From Tachypleus tridentatus (Eukaryota; Arthropoda; Merostomata; Xiphosura; Limulidae): a stretch of 64,000 nt of DNA. The stretch is taken from assembly GCF_004210375.1 (NCBI RefSeq), contig NC_134829.1, positions 54,676,107-54,740,106 of the forward strand, written 5' to 3'. Shown one piece after another: positions 45,210 through 55,814 of the stretch. A program made the position numbers and the translations under genes. Below the pieces are notes generated by a model that searched no databases, was not told the origin of the DNA, and saw only the letters and a program-made list of their open reading frames with translations. Position 1 is the first letter of the stretch. The number at the start of each line of letters is the position of its first letter.

Positions 45210-45515
45210 AAAAAACGTCGTAACACCCGTAAGGTTGAGGCCCCAGTAAAGATATTTACATGAACAACCTATACAAACATGAAAGACCCAGTGAGGTTAA
45301 GGTCCAAGTAAAGAGACGTATGTAAAGACCCTGTACATATACAACAACATCATAAAAGTTGGTGTCTCACTAAACACGCATATACAACATATACGTATAT
45401 AACAACAGCAGTAAGGTTAGCGTTTCGGTAGAGACTTGTATATCAACAAACTGTACATACATAACAAACAATTAAATTTGTTTGACAGTAAATACATGTG
45501 AATAAACAACCTGTA
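45210..45515. repeat. degenerate tandem repeat, about 65-75-bp period
   Basis: Loose recurrence of cctgtacatatacaacaa and taaggttagcgtttcggta type phrases. Period uncertain. Confidence 0.5.
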
Positions 45516-45545
45516 CCTACTTTTTCTGTATTGCACTTACATTTC

Positions 45546-45725
45546 CATTTGTACACATGTATCCAGTCAGTTGTCCATATGACAGTGGTTCTTGTGATGT
45601 AATAATTCTGTATTTTTCATTTGTATACATGTATCCAGTTAGTTATCCATATGACAGTGGTTCTTCTGGTGTAATTATTCCGTATTTTCCATTTGTATAC
45701 ATGTATCCAGTTAGTTCTTCATGTA
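45546..45725. repeat. 72-bp tandem repeat, 2.5 copies
   Basis: Units start catttgtatacatgtatcca at 45546, 45618 and 45690 and include tatgacagtggttctt. Opens a 67-residue artefactual frame. Confidence 0.92.
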
Positions 45726-47258
45726 AATTTCAATGTTGTTGTTTTTCTAGCTGCCGATAATTATTAACTGAAAAAGAGAAGAAAAACTATTACATATAGA
45801 AAATCGCCAAAAAGAAGAGTTTTATGAAACGTAAATCATGTGTGTGTGTGTGTCGTACATCTTAGAATGTGTACCAATATCATGAACTGGTCTTTTAAAT
45901 TTTAAAATAATGAACCCTAAACTGTGTTTTCTGCTTTCGTTTATCAGTAATTCGTAGGAAAACGGTTTAACTTTTACTCTACTGGCTCACGAACCATCAG
46001 GAAAAGTATAGTTTGATTATAATAAGTCAGAACTAAAGGAAGGTCTTTTTTGTTTTTCACTTATAATTTAAATTCATTTTTACTTCAGTCTTAATGTTTC
46101 GAATTGTCTTAGTACTTGAATATTTTAGTGAGAGTGGATCGTATAATGTATTTAAAAGATTACCATAACTGCTTCTCCAATTGGTTTACGTGGACTAAAG
46201 GATTAAGTAGATTTAGGCTTAGTTTATGGTGGATGTAGGCGATGTTTATTATCTCCTAGCGGAATGTAATTGTACCATAAAGAATATCCTTTCATTCGTT
46301 TTTGGTATTACTTCTGTGCGTCAGGCTATGTAAGGAACAAGTTGAGCAACGTCAGATACGCGGGTATTAATTCTGTTAGGCTTAAGGTATAATTAGATTG
46401 ATTTTCTATGGCTGTGTTATCTGTTTTCCAAGGATTTTGTATATTTTTAAACGATTTTCGATGTTTTTATTTTGTTGAAATAATTTTAGTGCTCATGTCT
46501 CTTGTAATGTTTCTAAATTTGGGTTTCTTTAAATATGAACCTTTTATTTTTTCAAATGCAAATTAAAAAAACATTACCTTTCCAATAATACTCATTGAAT
46601 AACCATACGAGAGACAGACGAATATATAGGGCTTTCACGTAACAATACACAGAAAATAGTAACAAGCTAGAAAGGCGAGTTTAAAATGTTTTTACTCTGA
46701 AATACGCCATAAGTAACCTTACCAGATATAGACGAACATGGTGTTTTTACTCTGTTATAAACAATAAATAACCACTCCATAAAAAATAGGACGTTTTATG
46801 TCCGTTCAAAGATGTACAATTCAGTAAAACAATACATAGAGTATATGTATTGGTCTATAAAACGGATACAATGTCTGATCTTGGAGAAATAAATAATCAG
46901 AGTATGAATTTATGTGAAATTCTAACCCGGATATTACAGAGTGCACCATGCGCCATCTATTACGTTATTCGGCGTATCCTCCTCACATATAACCAAGGCT
47001 GTTATATATTATCTTATTTTTCGTCCTGTTTTTGTATGACGAAGAAAAATTCTCGAGATAATTTCTTTCTTATTAAGTTTGTACAAGTTCTTGTAATAAG
47101 TTCTTATTATGTACAAGTTCACTTATAGCTTCATGAGTAAACAAACTTATTTGCGTTTTACGGATCTTACATGTTCATCATTTATTTTTGTATGAGATTT
47201 TGAAAATGTTGGTATAATATTTTTACAATAGGTGGCGACAAGATATCTTATATTAATT
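45726..47258. other. 1.5 kb of single-copy DNA
   Basis: Contains a GT microsatellite at about 45840. A 92-residue plus-strand frame at 46850 has no recognisable domain and is probably chance. Confidence 0.4.
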
Positions 47259-47514
47259 TGTTTGTTTTTGAAATTTGCGCTAAGCTACAGGAGGGTTAAC
47301 TGTGCTAATTTTGTAGTGTAAGACGAGATGAAATGCAGCGAGTTATCACCACCAATTCTTGGGCTACTCCTTTACTAACGTATAGTGGGATTGACCGTCA
47401 CATTATAACACTCCCACTATTGAAAGGGCAGGCATATTTGGTGCGCGGGGGGATTCGAACCCGTGACTCTCAGATAACGAATCGAGTGCCTTAACCACTT
47501 TGCCATTCAGGGCC
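47259..47514 (-). mobile_element. SINE family A, internally deleted
   Basis: Reverse A. Lost: part of the tail-side core (gttaactgtgctaattttg). Kept: ctttactaacgtatagtggg, gggattcgaacccgtgac and tgccattcagggcc. Confidence 0.88.
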
Positions 47515-48440
47515 TTGAATAATTAATAAGTTCACGTGTTTATTGTTGTTACATTTTTTTGGAACGTAACTCTTTTGCCTTTTTGAACTTACACGAAACA
47601 TTACAATACCTGGCTCAAAAATATTACACAAACACACACAAATACGCTAGAAAGACGTACGAATAATTTGTTTTTAAAACAAAATAAAGAATCAGTTTAA
47701 TATATAATTGCTAACTTTTGCTCATCTGTTCCCATTATGAGAAAGAAGTTTGACAAACAACAGAGTAAAAGTTTCCTCCGAATGGCTTAGAACCAAGACA
47801 AAGTAAAAAAAATAGCAAAATGTGAAACAGCTCTCCTCTTTGTCTGTTTTTGCACGTCATAAGCTCTATTCATTTTCAAAACCACCTGACTCTTAGAGCT
47901 TTATCTCAATATAAACTCTCTTCGACTCTTAACGGCAATTACTAAGAACGTTGATATAAAAAATTCAATAGAAAATTTACTGGAGAAAGAGATAGAAAAA
48001 ACTGTGGGTGTCATCGTTAAATCAATAATATGTGCGTAAGTAGAATAATGTAACTTCTCTACTAACTGTATTAGTCCCTTATATGTGCCACTCCCACTTG
48101 AACAAAAAAAGGTTTCATATCAAAAGCACAACGTAGGTCTACTGAGATAAGATTGTATCGCTTATTTATATACATGCGTGACATTTCGCACTAAAAATGT
48201 TATTTCTTTGTAACAGATAACACGATAAAGGAAATCAAGATTCTATGTCAGCTGACGCCTGTTAGTTTTCGCAGGATTATAACCTTTAAAATTACCTCAG
48301 TTTGAAACCCAAGAATTAAATTATTTCTATCTTAATTCCTGCCCTGGTTTCGAGAGTATTTCACTGTTATTGCTATAACGGTTTGGAAGCGTTTCTTTAT
48401 GAAAAATACGTAACAAAATGCTGTTTAAACTGCCGCATAA
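47515..48440. other. single-copy DNA
   Basis: Nothing recognised. Confidence 0.4.
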
Positions 48441-48691
48441 GGCCCGGCATGGCCAAGTGACGCTCGACTCGTAATCCGAGGGCCGTGGGTTCGAATTCCC
48501 GTCACACCAAAAATGCTCGCCCTTTTAGCCGTGTGGGCGTTATAATGTTACAGTTGGCAAAAGGTGTAGCACAAGAGCTGGCAGGTGGTGGGTTTACTAG
48601 CTGTCTTCCCTCTAGTCTTACACTGCTAAATTAGAGACGGCTAGCGCAGATAGCCCTCGTGTAGCTTTGCGCGAAATCCAAAAACAAGCAA
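48441..48691 (+). mobile_element. SINE family A, internally deleted
   Basis: Starts ggcccggcatggccaagtga. About 25 bp of the core lost (tgttacagttggcaaaaggt). Tail agctttgcgcgaaatccaaa. Confidence 0.92.
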
Positions 48692-49436
48692 AGAAGCTAT
48701 CGAATAAATAACAGCAATTTATTAGATATTTCAGTAAAACAAGGGCTATATGATTGTAGCCCTCTGAAAGACTACAGGATGGACAGCCAGAAAGTAGCAC
48801 GCACCGCCACCTATGGGGTTCGTTTTGTCTGACCAAATGTTGTGATATTTCCATTATAGTTATAACACAGCTACTACAAAGAGCAGAGCGCGTTTTTGTT
48901 TTTTTTTGCGGTAGTAAGACGTGAACCATGAATCTTCGGAATCACACGTCCGAACACAGTAGTCACTAAGGCCACGGGAAAGCTTCTGAAAAAAAGAAAA
49001 TAAGTCGTACACCCTCAGACAACGAAAGAAGAGAAATTAATTACGTTCATAATATATTATACCATTAAACACGCTTGTTACACCAGTCACTGTAAAGTTA
49101 ACTGTAAAAACTTATTGCGTTAAACACATCACGCAATCTTCGTTATTCCATTCTGTAAGTCAGTAATGAGAGCAGCTCCCTATGAATAAGTTAAAATAAT
49201 ATCCCCTCTCTAAACTAATGCACAGGAGCTCACGTCTGTCCGTCTTCATGAATTGATTACTGAAGCTGTACACTAGGGTACATCCGCCAGTGGATCAAAG
49301 ATTACTTAAATCCGGGATCCGTTTTTCCGAAGTATGGATAGCGCTGATAGCCTATTTTTAGAGAACATTACATTTCAGAAAGACGAGATGTAAACTCGAT
49401 TCTCGCCAAAAATGCGGCAGATGTATATTCGATTCT
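48692..49436. other. single-copy DNA with tRNA-like scraps
   Basis: 48900-48985 (minus strand) could be a worn tRNA-like head (gcggtagtaagacgtgaacc). 49285-49365 (plus) has family B-like phrases (ccagtggatc, aaatccggga). Neither is firm. Confidence 0.35.
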
Positions 49437-49441
49437 TGTTT

Positions 49442-49703
49442 GGTTTGATTTTAATTTCGCACAAACTACACGAGAGCTATCCGTCCCTAATTTAATTATG
49501 TAAGGCTAGAGAGAAGGCAGCTAGTCATCACCCCCCCACCGCCAACTCTTGAGCTACTCTTTTACCAACGAATAGTGGAATTGGCCGTAACATCATAACG
49601 CCCCCACGGCTGAAAGAGCGAGCATGTTTGGTGAGACGAGGATTCCATCCTGCGGCCCTCGGAATACAAGTCAACTGTCTTAACCACCTGGCCATACCGG
49701 ACC
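49442..49703 (-). mobile_element. SINE family A with 13-bp target-site duplication
   Basis: Reverse A. tcgattcttgttt (49429-49441) and tcgactcttgttt (49704-49716) flank it, 12/13 identical. Small deletion near the tail and a C run in atcacccccccaccg. Confidence 0.93.
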
Positions 49704-49716
49704 TCGACTCTTGTTT

Positions 49717-50453
49717 TGAGTGTTTGGGGTTTCGTTAAATTGAGGCTTTGGAGTAACTTTTTTTAAGAAATAGAACCAAACCTATATTTTGATTGTTATT
49801 CGACCTATATTTTTTAAGTAAAATAATGACGTCACGAGTATACCGAACTATATTTTGTGTGCTCATTTCTTCCCATATACATGTGTGCGAGTTGTTTTAA
49901 ATAAGCTACATTATAAGTTCAAAGTAACGGTATTTTAGGGCTAAGAAGCAGAATCTTGGACAGTAAGAGAACAAATTGTATTTCAGTTTCTCTTCGTGAA
50001 TACATTATTATTATTATGCATTATTAGGCTACATACAATACTCATTTAGAAACGAGTATTCACATTTGTCATTGTTCTCATTATTTCAAGCGTTGTTGGA
50101 TGTATAAATATTTTGAAGTTCGGTTGGATGTAGAATATCGTTCTGGTTATCTGTTCTAATGAATTCCTTGAACACAAAGGACCATGATTAAGTAAGGTAG
50201 ATAGATGTCGCCACTAGAATGTTTAAATGAGTGAATTTTAGCCTTATTTAGGAAGTATATCCTAATTATTATAGCTTCATATACTGTTCTTCAAGGTTAC
50301 TTCAACACTAATTATTTCAGAATTAATCATAGAGCAGTTGATGAAACAACTATGTTAGTCGGTTTCACTGTCAACAACAAACTAACATTAATATAGCCTA
50401 ACCAAAATAACAAGGTTTATTACCTTAAGACCCACTTGAGATGGAGATACATA
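49717..50453. other. single-copy DNA
   Basis: Nothing recognised. Confidence 0.4.
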
Positions 50454-50640
50454 CACTGCTGGCCAAAATCTTAAGGTCAATGAACAAAAAGAAAAAATAT
50501 GCATTTTGCGTTGTTAGACTCAACCACTTATTTGAGTAGAGCTTCGAAAGATGAAAATAAGAAAATGGAAAATAAAAAAAACTTTTTAGTATTTAATAGG
50601 CAAAATGTGAACACTATGAAATTAGCCTAAATCTAGTAAA
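50454..50640 (+). mobile_element. one end of a Tc1/mariner-type transposon
   Basis: Starts after a TA with cactgctggccaaaatctta, a terminus I associate with Tc1-like elements. No transposase or opposite end follows; a SINE C copy lies 70 bp on. Probably a truncated element. Confidence 0.5.
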
Positions 50641-50708
50641 TTCGCAGACTTTCCGTTGTGTCATTGGGAAGTTAGTTAAAGAATTGAGGACGAGACGTGT
50701 TAACCTTT

Positions 50709-50826
50709 CCTCCTGGAAAGTACAGCGGTAAGTCTCCGGATTTACAACGCTAAAATCAGGGGTTCGATTCCCATCGGTGGGCTCAGCAGATAGCCTGATG
50801 TGGCTTTGCTCTAAGAAAACACACAC
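50709..50826 (+). mobile_element. SINE family C, full-length
   Basis: Head ctcctggaaagtacagcggt, B box ggggttcgattcccatcgg, tail gatgtggctttgctctaaga and CA repeats. Confidence 0.92.
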
Positions 50827-50827
50827 G

Positions 50828-50911
50828 CCTTTCCTCCAGTCTATCACTGATAACTTAGGGTCAGCTATCAGTGAATACACTCGAATCGCTTTGAGCGAAA
50901 TTCAACAAACA
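50828..50911 (+). mobile_element. SINE family A-like 3' fragment
   Basis: ttcctccagtctatcactga, then gggtcagctatcagtgaat and cgctttgagcgaaattcaac. Joined directly to the preceding C copy. Confidence 0.7.
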
Positions 50912-51103
50912 TTTTTTTTCTTTTGCTATCGTTCACATACAGAATTGTCGTCAGCATATGTAAAGCACTTTACAGAACTTTACGTGTCTAAAAGTGTCCT
51001 TCTTGTCTTTCTTTCACGCTCAAAACAGCTGGAAATGCTCTGTTAGTTGAGTATTCCTTCTCAAATTCGATAAACTGGTGTCTTGTGTTTTCTATCACGC
51101 TTC

Positions 51104-51367
51104 TTTGTTTGTTTTGAATTTCGCACAAAGCCACATGTGAACTATTTGCACTGACCATCCCCAATATAAGACAAGAAGGGAGGCAGCTAGTCATCACCAT
51201 CCACAGTCAACTCTTGGACTAATATTTATCAACGAATAGTGGGATTGACCATAACATTATAACGCCCATACGGCTGAAAGGACGAATATGTTTAGTGTGA
51301 CGAGATTTCGAACCCACGACCCTCAGATTGCGAGTCGAATGCCCAAATCACTTCGGCATGTTAGGTC
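51104..51367 (-). mobile_element. SINE family A, diverged
   Basis: Reverse A: tttgaatttcgcacaaagcc to cacttcggcatgttagg. Many substitutions but all blocks present. Confidence 0.88.
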
Positions 51368-51562
51368 GTTTCTCAAAGAACAGTGTCAGTACAAACTGTG
51401 GAAATTGTATGTGTATTTTAATTTATGGTGCCGTCTGTAAGTTATTTTTTGCAACATGTGTTCTGAATACATTACATAGAAGTACCTTATAAAAACTTGA
51501 GTAGGGTTGATGAATCTAAAAAGATCCATGGCAGGACCACACCACATGTGGCCTGACCTGTC

Positions 51563-51655
51563 TATTATAACTTTCTGTTTCTCTTGTCTACCATAGCTTT
51601 CGGTTTCTCTCGTCTAACACAACATTCTGTTTCTCTCGTCCACCATAACTTTCAG
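51563..51655. repeat. about 31-bp imperfect tandem repeat, 3-4 copies
   Basis: Phrases ataactttctgtttctcttg and ctaccatagctttcggt recur with changes. Confidence 0.75.
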
Positions 51656-52681
51656 TCAGATTCTATTGTGTACAATCTTTTGTCTTGAATATAACAGAAA
51701 ATAATCGCGAAAATAAATTAACGAAGTAAAATGAAATAAATAAGTGACACAGTGTTGTTCCACCAGGATAACCAGGCGCGATCTGGAACTTAAACACAAT
51801 GAATAACAGCACTGAAAGTGTTGGATGTTTAGTTTGTTGACGTGTATAACGTAGCCGTGAAACATGTAGAAGTTAGGTCCTGACGTGACGTTGGAGGCGA
51901 GCTATGCATTTGAAGGCCTAAGAATGGAGCACAATACGGTTAAAGCCTCCAGGGAATGCTATAACTATATTAGTTAAACTAATTAAGCCATGCAGGCAGC
52001 TGACGTTACAAATGAACTGCTTTTCTTTTCCAGTCAGCAGTTCTATATTAGGGACAGCTAAGCCTACATCTTAAATAGTGGCAGATTAACCGACGTATTT
52101 TGTTATAAATAATAATACCTGAAATAATAATTAAAACAAACAATTGGAATAAGTAAGAAACTGGTTCTAAACAAATTTGATATTAATAAATTACAAATTT
52201 GTGATAAATGAAAGAAAAACTGTGAAAAACACAAAACTCGAATCTCAAGACGTGGTAACGACTCTTTGTTACCCTCATATAATCACGATTTCGTAGAATA
52301 AAAAATAGTTATAAAGTGTTTGTATAACGGCTTTCAAAGTTAATGACATGTTTGTCCAACACGAAACCTTCACATGAGATTGGTCAGCGCAATCCAATTT
52401 GTCGTTGTAACGTTTGTTGTTGTTTTTAAACATAAGATAAAACGGTAAACTGAGCTTCAAAACCACAGTTTCTAATCAGATTACCATTAGACATAAACGC
52501 TGTTTGTTTCCTGTTTCTGTCGCGAGGACAGAACCCAGAATTTTAAACTTCGGATAAGTGATCTTCTGACGTGTTTTCGAGAAGCTCAAACATATTACTA
52601 AAAAACGAAAATAATATATTTGTAAAACGAAGTGTGTAACTTCAGAATTTTAGTTTTTAACATGTTTTTAACATGTTTTTA
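51656..52681. other. 1 kb of single-copy DNA
   Basis: Nothing recognised. Confidence 0.4.
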
Positions 52682-52691
52682 GTTATATGTG

Positions 52692-52963
52692 GTTTGTTTT
52701 GAATTTCGCGCAAATTTGCACGAGAGTTATCTGTGCTAGCCGTCCTTAATTTAGTAGTGTAAGACTAGAGGGAAGGCAACTAGTCATCGCCACCCACCGC
52801 CAATTATGGGGCTAATCTTTTACCAACGAATAGTGGAATTGCCCATTACATTATAACGCCTCCACGGTTGAAAGGGCGAGCATTTTTGGTGCGACTGGAA
52901 TTCGAACCTGTGACCCTTAGATTACGTGTCAAACGCCTTAACACACCTGGCCATGCCGGACCT
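52692..52963 (-). mobile_element. SINE family A with probable target-site duplication
   Basis: Reverse A, complete, 272 bp. Flanks gttatatgtg (52682-52691) and gttacgtgtg (52964-52973) match at 8/10 positions. Confidence 0.93.
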
Positions 52964-53082
52964 GTTACGTGTGTATGAAACTAGTTTTATTCATTGCTAA
53001 TTTTTGGTAGGACGTAAGAAATGAACTTTAATAAATATACAAATCTGAATGTAAGTAAATCTAGAAAATCATAGCTTTCACG

Positions 53083-53205
53083 TTTTTTGTTTGCTAAACA
53101 GAAAGCTACACAATTGACTAATTCCGCCGTGGCTCTCGCGATATCGAAACTCAAATGTTAACGTAAAATGTTCTCAGACTTACAGCTGAGCCATGGAGGA
53201 AAAGT
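53083..53205 (-). mobile_element. SINE family B, diverged
   Basis: Reverse B: ctaaacagaaagctacacaa, gatatcgaaactcaaatgtt, cttacagctgagccatggag. Confidence 0.78.
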
Positions 53206-53221
53206 CTTAAGTCAGATTTCT

Positions 53222-53350
53222 TTTAAGTTTATTTGTAATTAAGGAGAGAGTTACCCAGCAGGCTATCTGTGTTCTGCCCTCTAGGCATATCAAAATCCAG
53301 ATTGTAACGTTGTAAGTCCGCACACATACCGCAGTGACACTGGGAGACGT
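53222..53350 (-). mobile_element. SINE family B
   Basis: Reverse B: ggctatctgtgttctgccct, catatcaaaatccagattg, cgttgtaagtccgcacacat. Second B copy in the same orientation within 20 bp of the first. Confidence 0.83.
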
Positions 53351-54639
53351 TTGTTTTCAAAAGAGATTAGTTTGAAGTGAAGTTAGTTTTGTATCGAAAT
53401 GCTTTAAAATCAAGTACAAAACAAACTCAATAATAGTTTTTTAATATTTTAATAAAATATCGATCCAGAAAATCGAAGGATATGATTAAGACAAGTTATT
53501 TCGTTTCGTAACTCTAGTTTCAATGCATTCTAAGGCCTTCAGTTTGACCACAGTTAACCAACTCTCTTCTTCTGAAAAGTGGAAAAACAACAAAAACCAA
53601 CGAAATAAAAAGCCCATGATAACAATAGCAACAGTAACAATAGCTAATGTCTTTGTAGCGAAGTTGTATAGCCGTCATACAAGGCTTCAATAACAACATC
53701 TTCAACTGACTTCACACTGGATATAACAAGGTCCGCAATTGTTAAGCTCTTAATAAAGACCTTGGAATGATTAAAAGAAAAAAAGAAACACAGCAAAAGT
53801 TTGAAGTTCTCAGCGTTAATTGAAACTGGTAGTTTCTTGAACAAAAATATATATCGATTTTTTTATCAGATATAATAAACCTGTAGAGGGAAGCTCGGAT
53901 TACGTTGATCCGTCTTTCTCAAGTCTCAGTGGAAATCCAGAATGTTCTGTTTTGCCTTCAGTTCCTTACTAACAGTCATTTATCTAGTTTATTGTGAACC
54001 TGATGGACCTGTTTCCTCCTTGTACAGTTCATTCCTACTTGAGGATTTGAATTTTCAATTTACCTTCATTTAAATAAATATAACAGAACCAACGTCTACT
54101 GGTGCTTTGCTCTCCGACAATACTTCCTTAGAAACAATCTTTGCAGAAGTTTACGCTAACTTAGCGCGTAAAGAATAACTCCAGTGTATCAAATTTTATT
54201 TGATATTTTATTGTCTCTTTACTTTCATATATTTCATTTCAAAAGGAGAAAAGATAATCCACAATGCGTTACATACAAAACAAAAGCATAGACATCACGC
54301 AATGTAAACATCTGTTAGTGGTCCCGAAACTGTTCTAATGATTAACAAACCTTACACTAGAAGAGAATAGGAAGTAATTCTAAAATTACTTGACGATTTC
54401 ACATGACGTTGGTCAATGATTAATGTTGGATGTCCGTAGTTATTTAGTTAAGAAAAATAACGTTTATTTAGTTACCTGTAAATATAAGATGGTCTTTCAC
54501 ATATGAGAAGTACCACATTTTAGTCTTAACGTTAACCAAAAGTTCTCCTTGTGAATTTGTTAGGCTATTTCATGCATGTGTTCTACTTTATACACAGAGA
54601 AACATTAGACACTGCACGTTCTTATGGTTACGTCCAGAT
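53351..54639. other. 1.3 kb of single-copy DNA
   Basis: Nothing recognised. Confidence 0.4.
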
Positions 54640-55280
54640 TACAATCATAAATATACATATGTAATTCCTCATTACCGTTCTAAATATATACATATAGTTC
54701 CTGATTACTCTTTTAACTATAGTTCATGAGTTATACTAATAACTATATACTTCCCGAATACACTTCTAATTACATATATATATCGTGATAACACTTCTAA
54801 ATATACATACAGTTCCTGATTACGTTTCTAAAGATAATTCCTGAATACACTCCTATTTATGTATATAGTTCCTGATTTACACTAACAACTGTATAGTTCC
54901 TGATTTACACTCACAACTATATAGTTCCTGATTTACACTCACAACTGTATAGTTCCTGATTTACACTAACAACTGTATAGTTCCTGATTTACACTAACAA
55001 CTATACAGTTCCTGATTTACACTAACAACTATACAGTTCCTGATTTACACTAACAACTATACAGTTCCTGATTTATACTAACAACTATACAGTTCCTGAT
55101 TTATACTAACAACTGTATAGTTACTGATTTACGCTAACAAATGTATAGTTCCTGATTTACACTAAAAACTATATAGTTATTGATTTACACTAACAACTGT
55201 AGAGTTACTGATTTACACTAACAACTATATAGTTCCTGATTTACACTAACAACTGTATAGTTCCTGATTTACACTAATTC
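54640..55280. repeat. 28-bp tandem repeat, about 15 copies plus a decayed left part
   Basis: Unit: ttcctgatttacactaacaa, then ctatatag. Regular from about 54850. To the left (54640-54850) longer, irregular units with ttctaaatatatacatatag look like older versions. Confidence 0.93.
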
Positions 55281-55812
55281 CTGACTTTACGTTATTTGTG
55301 TGCAAGGAGTGCGGGAGGTTCATATCGATAGTTGTCTGTGATTAAAGTTTATTTCAGTAAACAGTGTCAGGTATCTACTGTGTTACACGTACTTTAAATA
55401 TTAAAGTGAAATGGATTGTTTTAAACAACCTAAATATAAGTACTTACACTTTGAAGAACGAACAGAGAAAGATATAATTGTTTTTTTACTTTTCCACACA
55501 GTGACATTCTATACAGTGACATTCTATTGCTTTGCAATTTTCGTTTTTTTTTTCTTTTCAGCACAATAGCTTCGCAGAACTTATTTAGAAGAAAGATTTA
55601 TGAATTTCAAAAGCTAATCGTCCTCCGTTTTGGCCATATGAAAGGGTTGTTTGTATTGCAGATGAAAGAGGGATTTGGACAAGCGCAGTTAAGCTCAAAC
55701 GACTGGACCATCTCTGTGCTTATCACAACCTGTATTGCTAGTTAATAATATCGAATGTATTCAAGTATTCAACAACTTTGAACAATGGTGAAACAAACTT
55801 GTCCTCTGTATG
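55281..55812. other. single-copy DNA
   Basis: A 72-residue plus-strand frame (55527) has no recognised domain. Otherwise nothing. Confidence 0.4.
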
Positions 55813-55814
55813 TA

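Noticed and set aside
46850-47128. 92-residue frame on the plus strand
   Set aside because: Composition and lack of any recognisable motif fit a chance frame; no splice or start context supports it.
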